Origin: Wuchereria bancrofti | Lineage: Eukaryota > Nematoda > Chromadorea > Rhabditida > Onchocercidae | DNA length: 64,000 bases | Direction of reading: 5' to 3' | Assembly: GCA_005281725.1 (NCBI GenBank) | Contig: SSBO01000003.1 | Span: 2,841,824-2,905,823 of the forward strand | Part shown: one piece after another, positions 63,524 through 64,000 of the stretch | Layout: each line of letters opens with the position of its first letter | Position numbering within the stretch: position 1 is the stretch's first letter | Translations under genes and position numbers: made by a program | Notes under the pieces: generated by a model | What the model saw: only the letters and a program-made list of their open reading frames with translations | Told to the model about the DNA's origin: nothing | Database searches by the model: none

Positions 63524-64000
63524 CTAAACTAACAAATTTATACTTCATAATAATTTCTGAAACCAAACATCAAATCAAAGCTTATAGTTTTTTTTTTCTT
63601 TTTTATCAATTGAAATTAATTTAATGGCTGTTTGAAATTTCATACATAACATAAATGAGAATTAGAAAAATTTTTAAATTTGAATTTTGATAAAAAATCT
63701 TAGATTTAATTTCACTACAACTTTTTTCCTTCATTTTCATAAGTCTTAGTAAAAAGATTATAACAACCAGCATATTGAGGCTTTTTTCTTTCAAAACTAA
63801 TTCCTTTCTTTTTTTGTTTTGCAATTTGAAATTTATCAAAAATATTTGCGAATATTACAAATGATGAATGAATTGAATGAAAAAAAAAATTGAGAAGAAT
63901 AGTTAAATTCCCGATGGAAAAAAAAAGAAAATTTCTCCGCTTTTAATTAATTTTAATTTCGCTATGGGAATTTATATTTCAATCCGTTTAATGTCAACGA
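63524..64000. other. Latrophilin upstream intron (no exon seen)
   Basis: AT-rich with poly-T/poly-A runs. No signal peptide, ATG exon or first lectin half is recognisable, so the 5' exons lie beyond the right edge. Confidence 0.5.

Overview
The window is AT-rich eukaryotic DNA with compact multi-exon genes: GTRAGT-type donors, TTTCAG-like acceptors, introns of roughly 100-900 bp, and an acceptor-like AG just upstream of several start codons, as expected for spliced-leader trans-splicing. Gene content (an MSP-domain pair, a RBL/HormR/GAIN latrophilin, Inscuteable, a nematode-style secreted Cys protein), very high A+T and long AT-rich gaps suggest a parasitic nematode, most likely filarial or spirurid. 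I cannot resolve the species from sequence alone.

Layout, left to right: (1) 3' part of an unidentified plus-strand gene (to ~870). (2) Complete cystathionine gamma-lyase, plus strand, 4517-8771, 10 exons, 407 aa. (3) Two tandem minus-strand paralogues encoding MSP-domain proteins with a C-terminal membrane anchor (11391-14064, 203 aa; 15374-17228, 194 aa). (4) A possible small minus-strand ORF near 17.9 kb. (5) NOC2 ribosome-biogenesis factor, plus strand, 18313-23887, 15 exons, 708 aa. (6) Glutathione synthetase, minus strand, 24391-28085, 10 exons, 503 aa. (7) A 6.7 kb gene-poor gap rich in AAT/ATT arrays. (8) Inscuteable homologue, plus strand, 34834-41219, 14 exons, 910 aa, with a PDZ-type C-terminus. 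(9) A secreted protein, minus strand, 42716-47741, 12 exons, 487 aa, made of two copies of a 12-cysteine module. (10) A 4.8 kb gap. (11) The C-terminal ~967 residues of a latrophilin adhesion GPCR, minus strand, 52545 to beyond 63.5 kb; its 5' end lies outside the window.

All exon models were built by hand from splice sites, reading-frame continuity and family similarity. Every internal phase closes. The neighbouring genes do not form an obvious pathway, although cystathionine gamma-lyase (cysteine supply) and glutathione synthetase (cysteine use) lie 16 kb apart on opposite strands.

Most interesting observations: a pair of homologous, phase-matched exons for the second half of the latrophilin lectin domain that cannot both be included (candidate mutually exclusive exons); the duplicated 12-Cys module with conserved cysteine spacing; a 74-bp tandem repeat that copies that gene's own exon end and 5' splice site into the intron; and a GC-AG intron in glutathione synthetase that also holds a perfect 20-bp hairpin.
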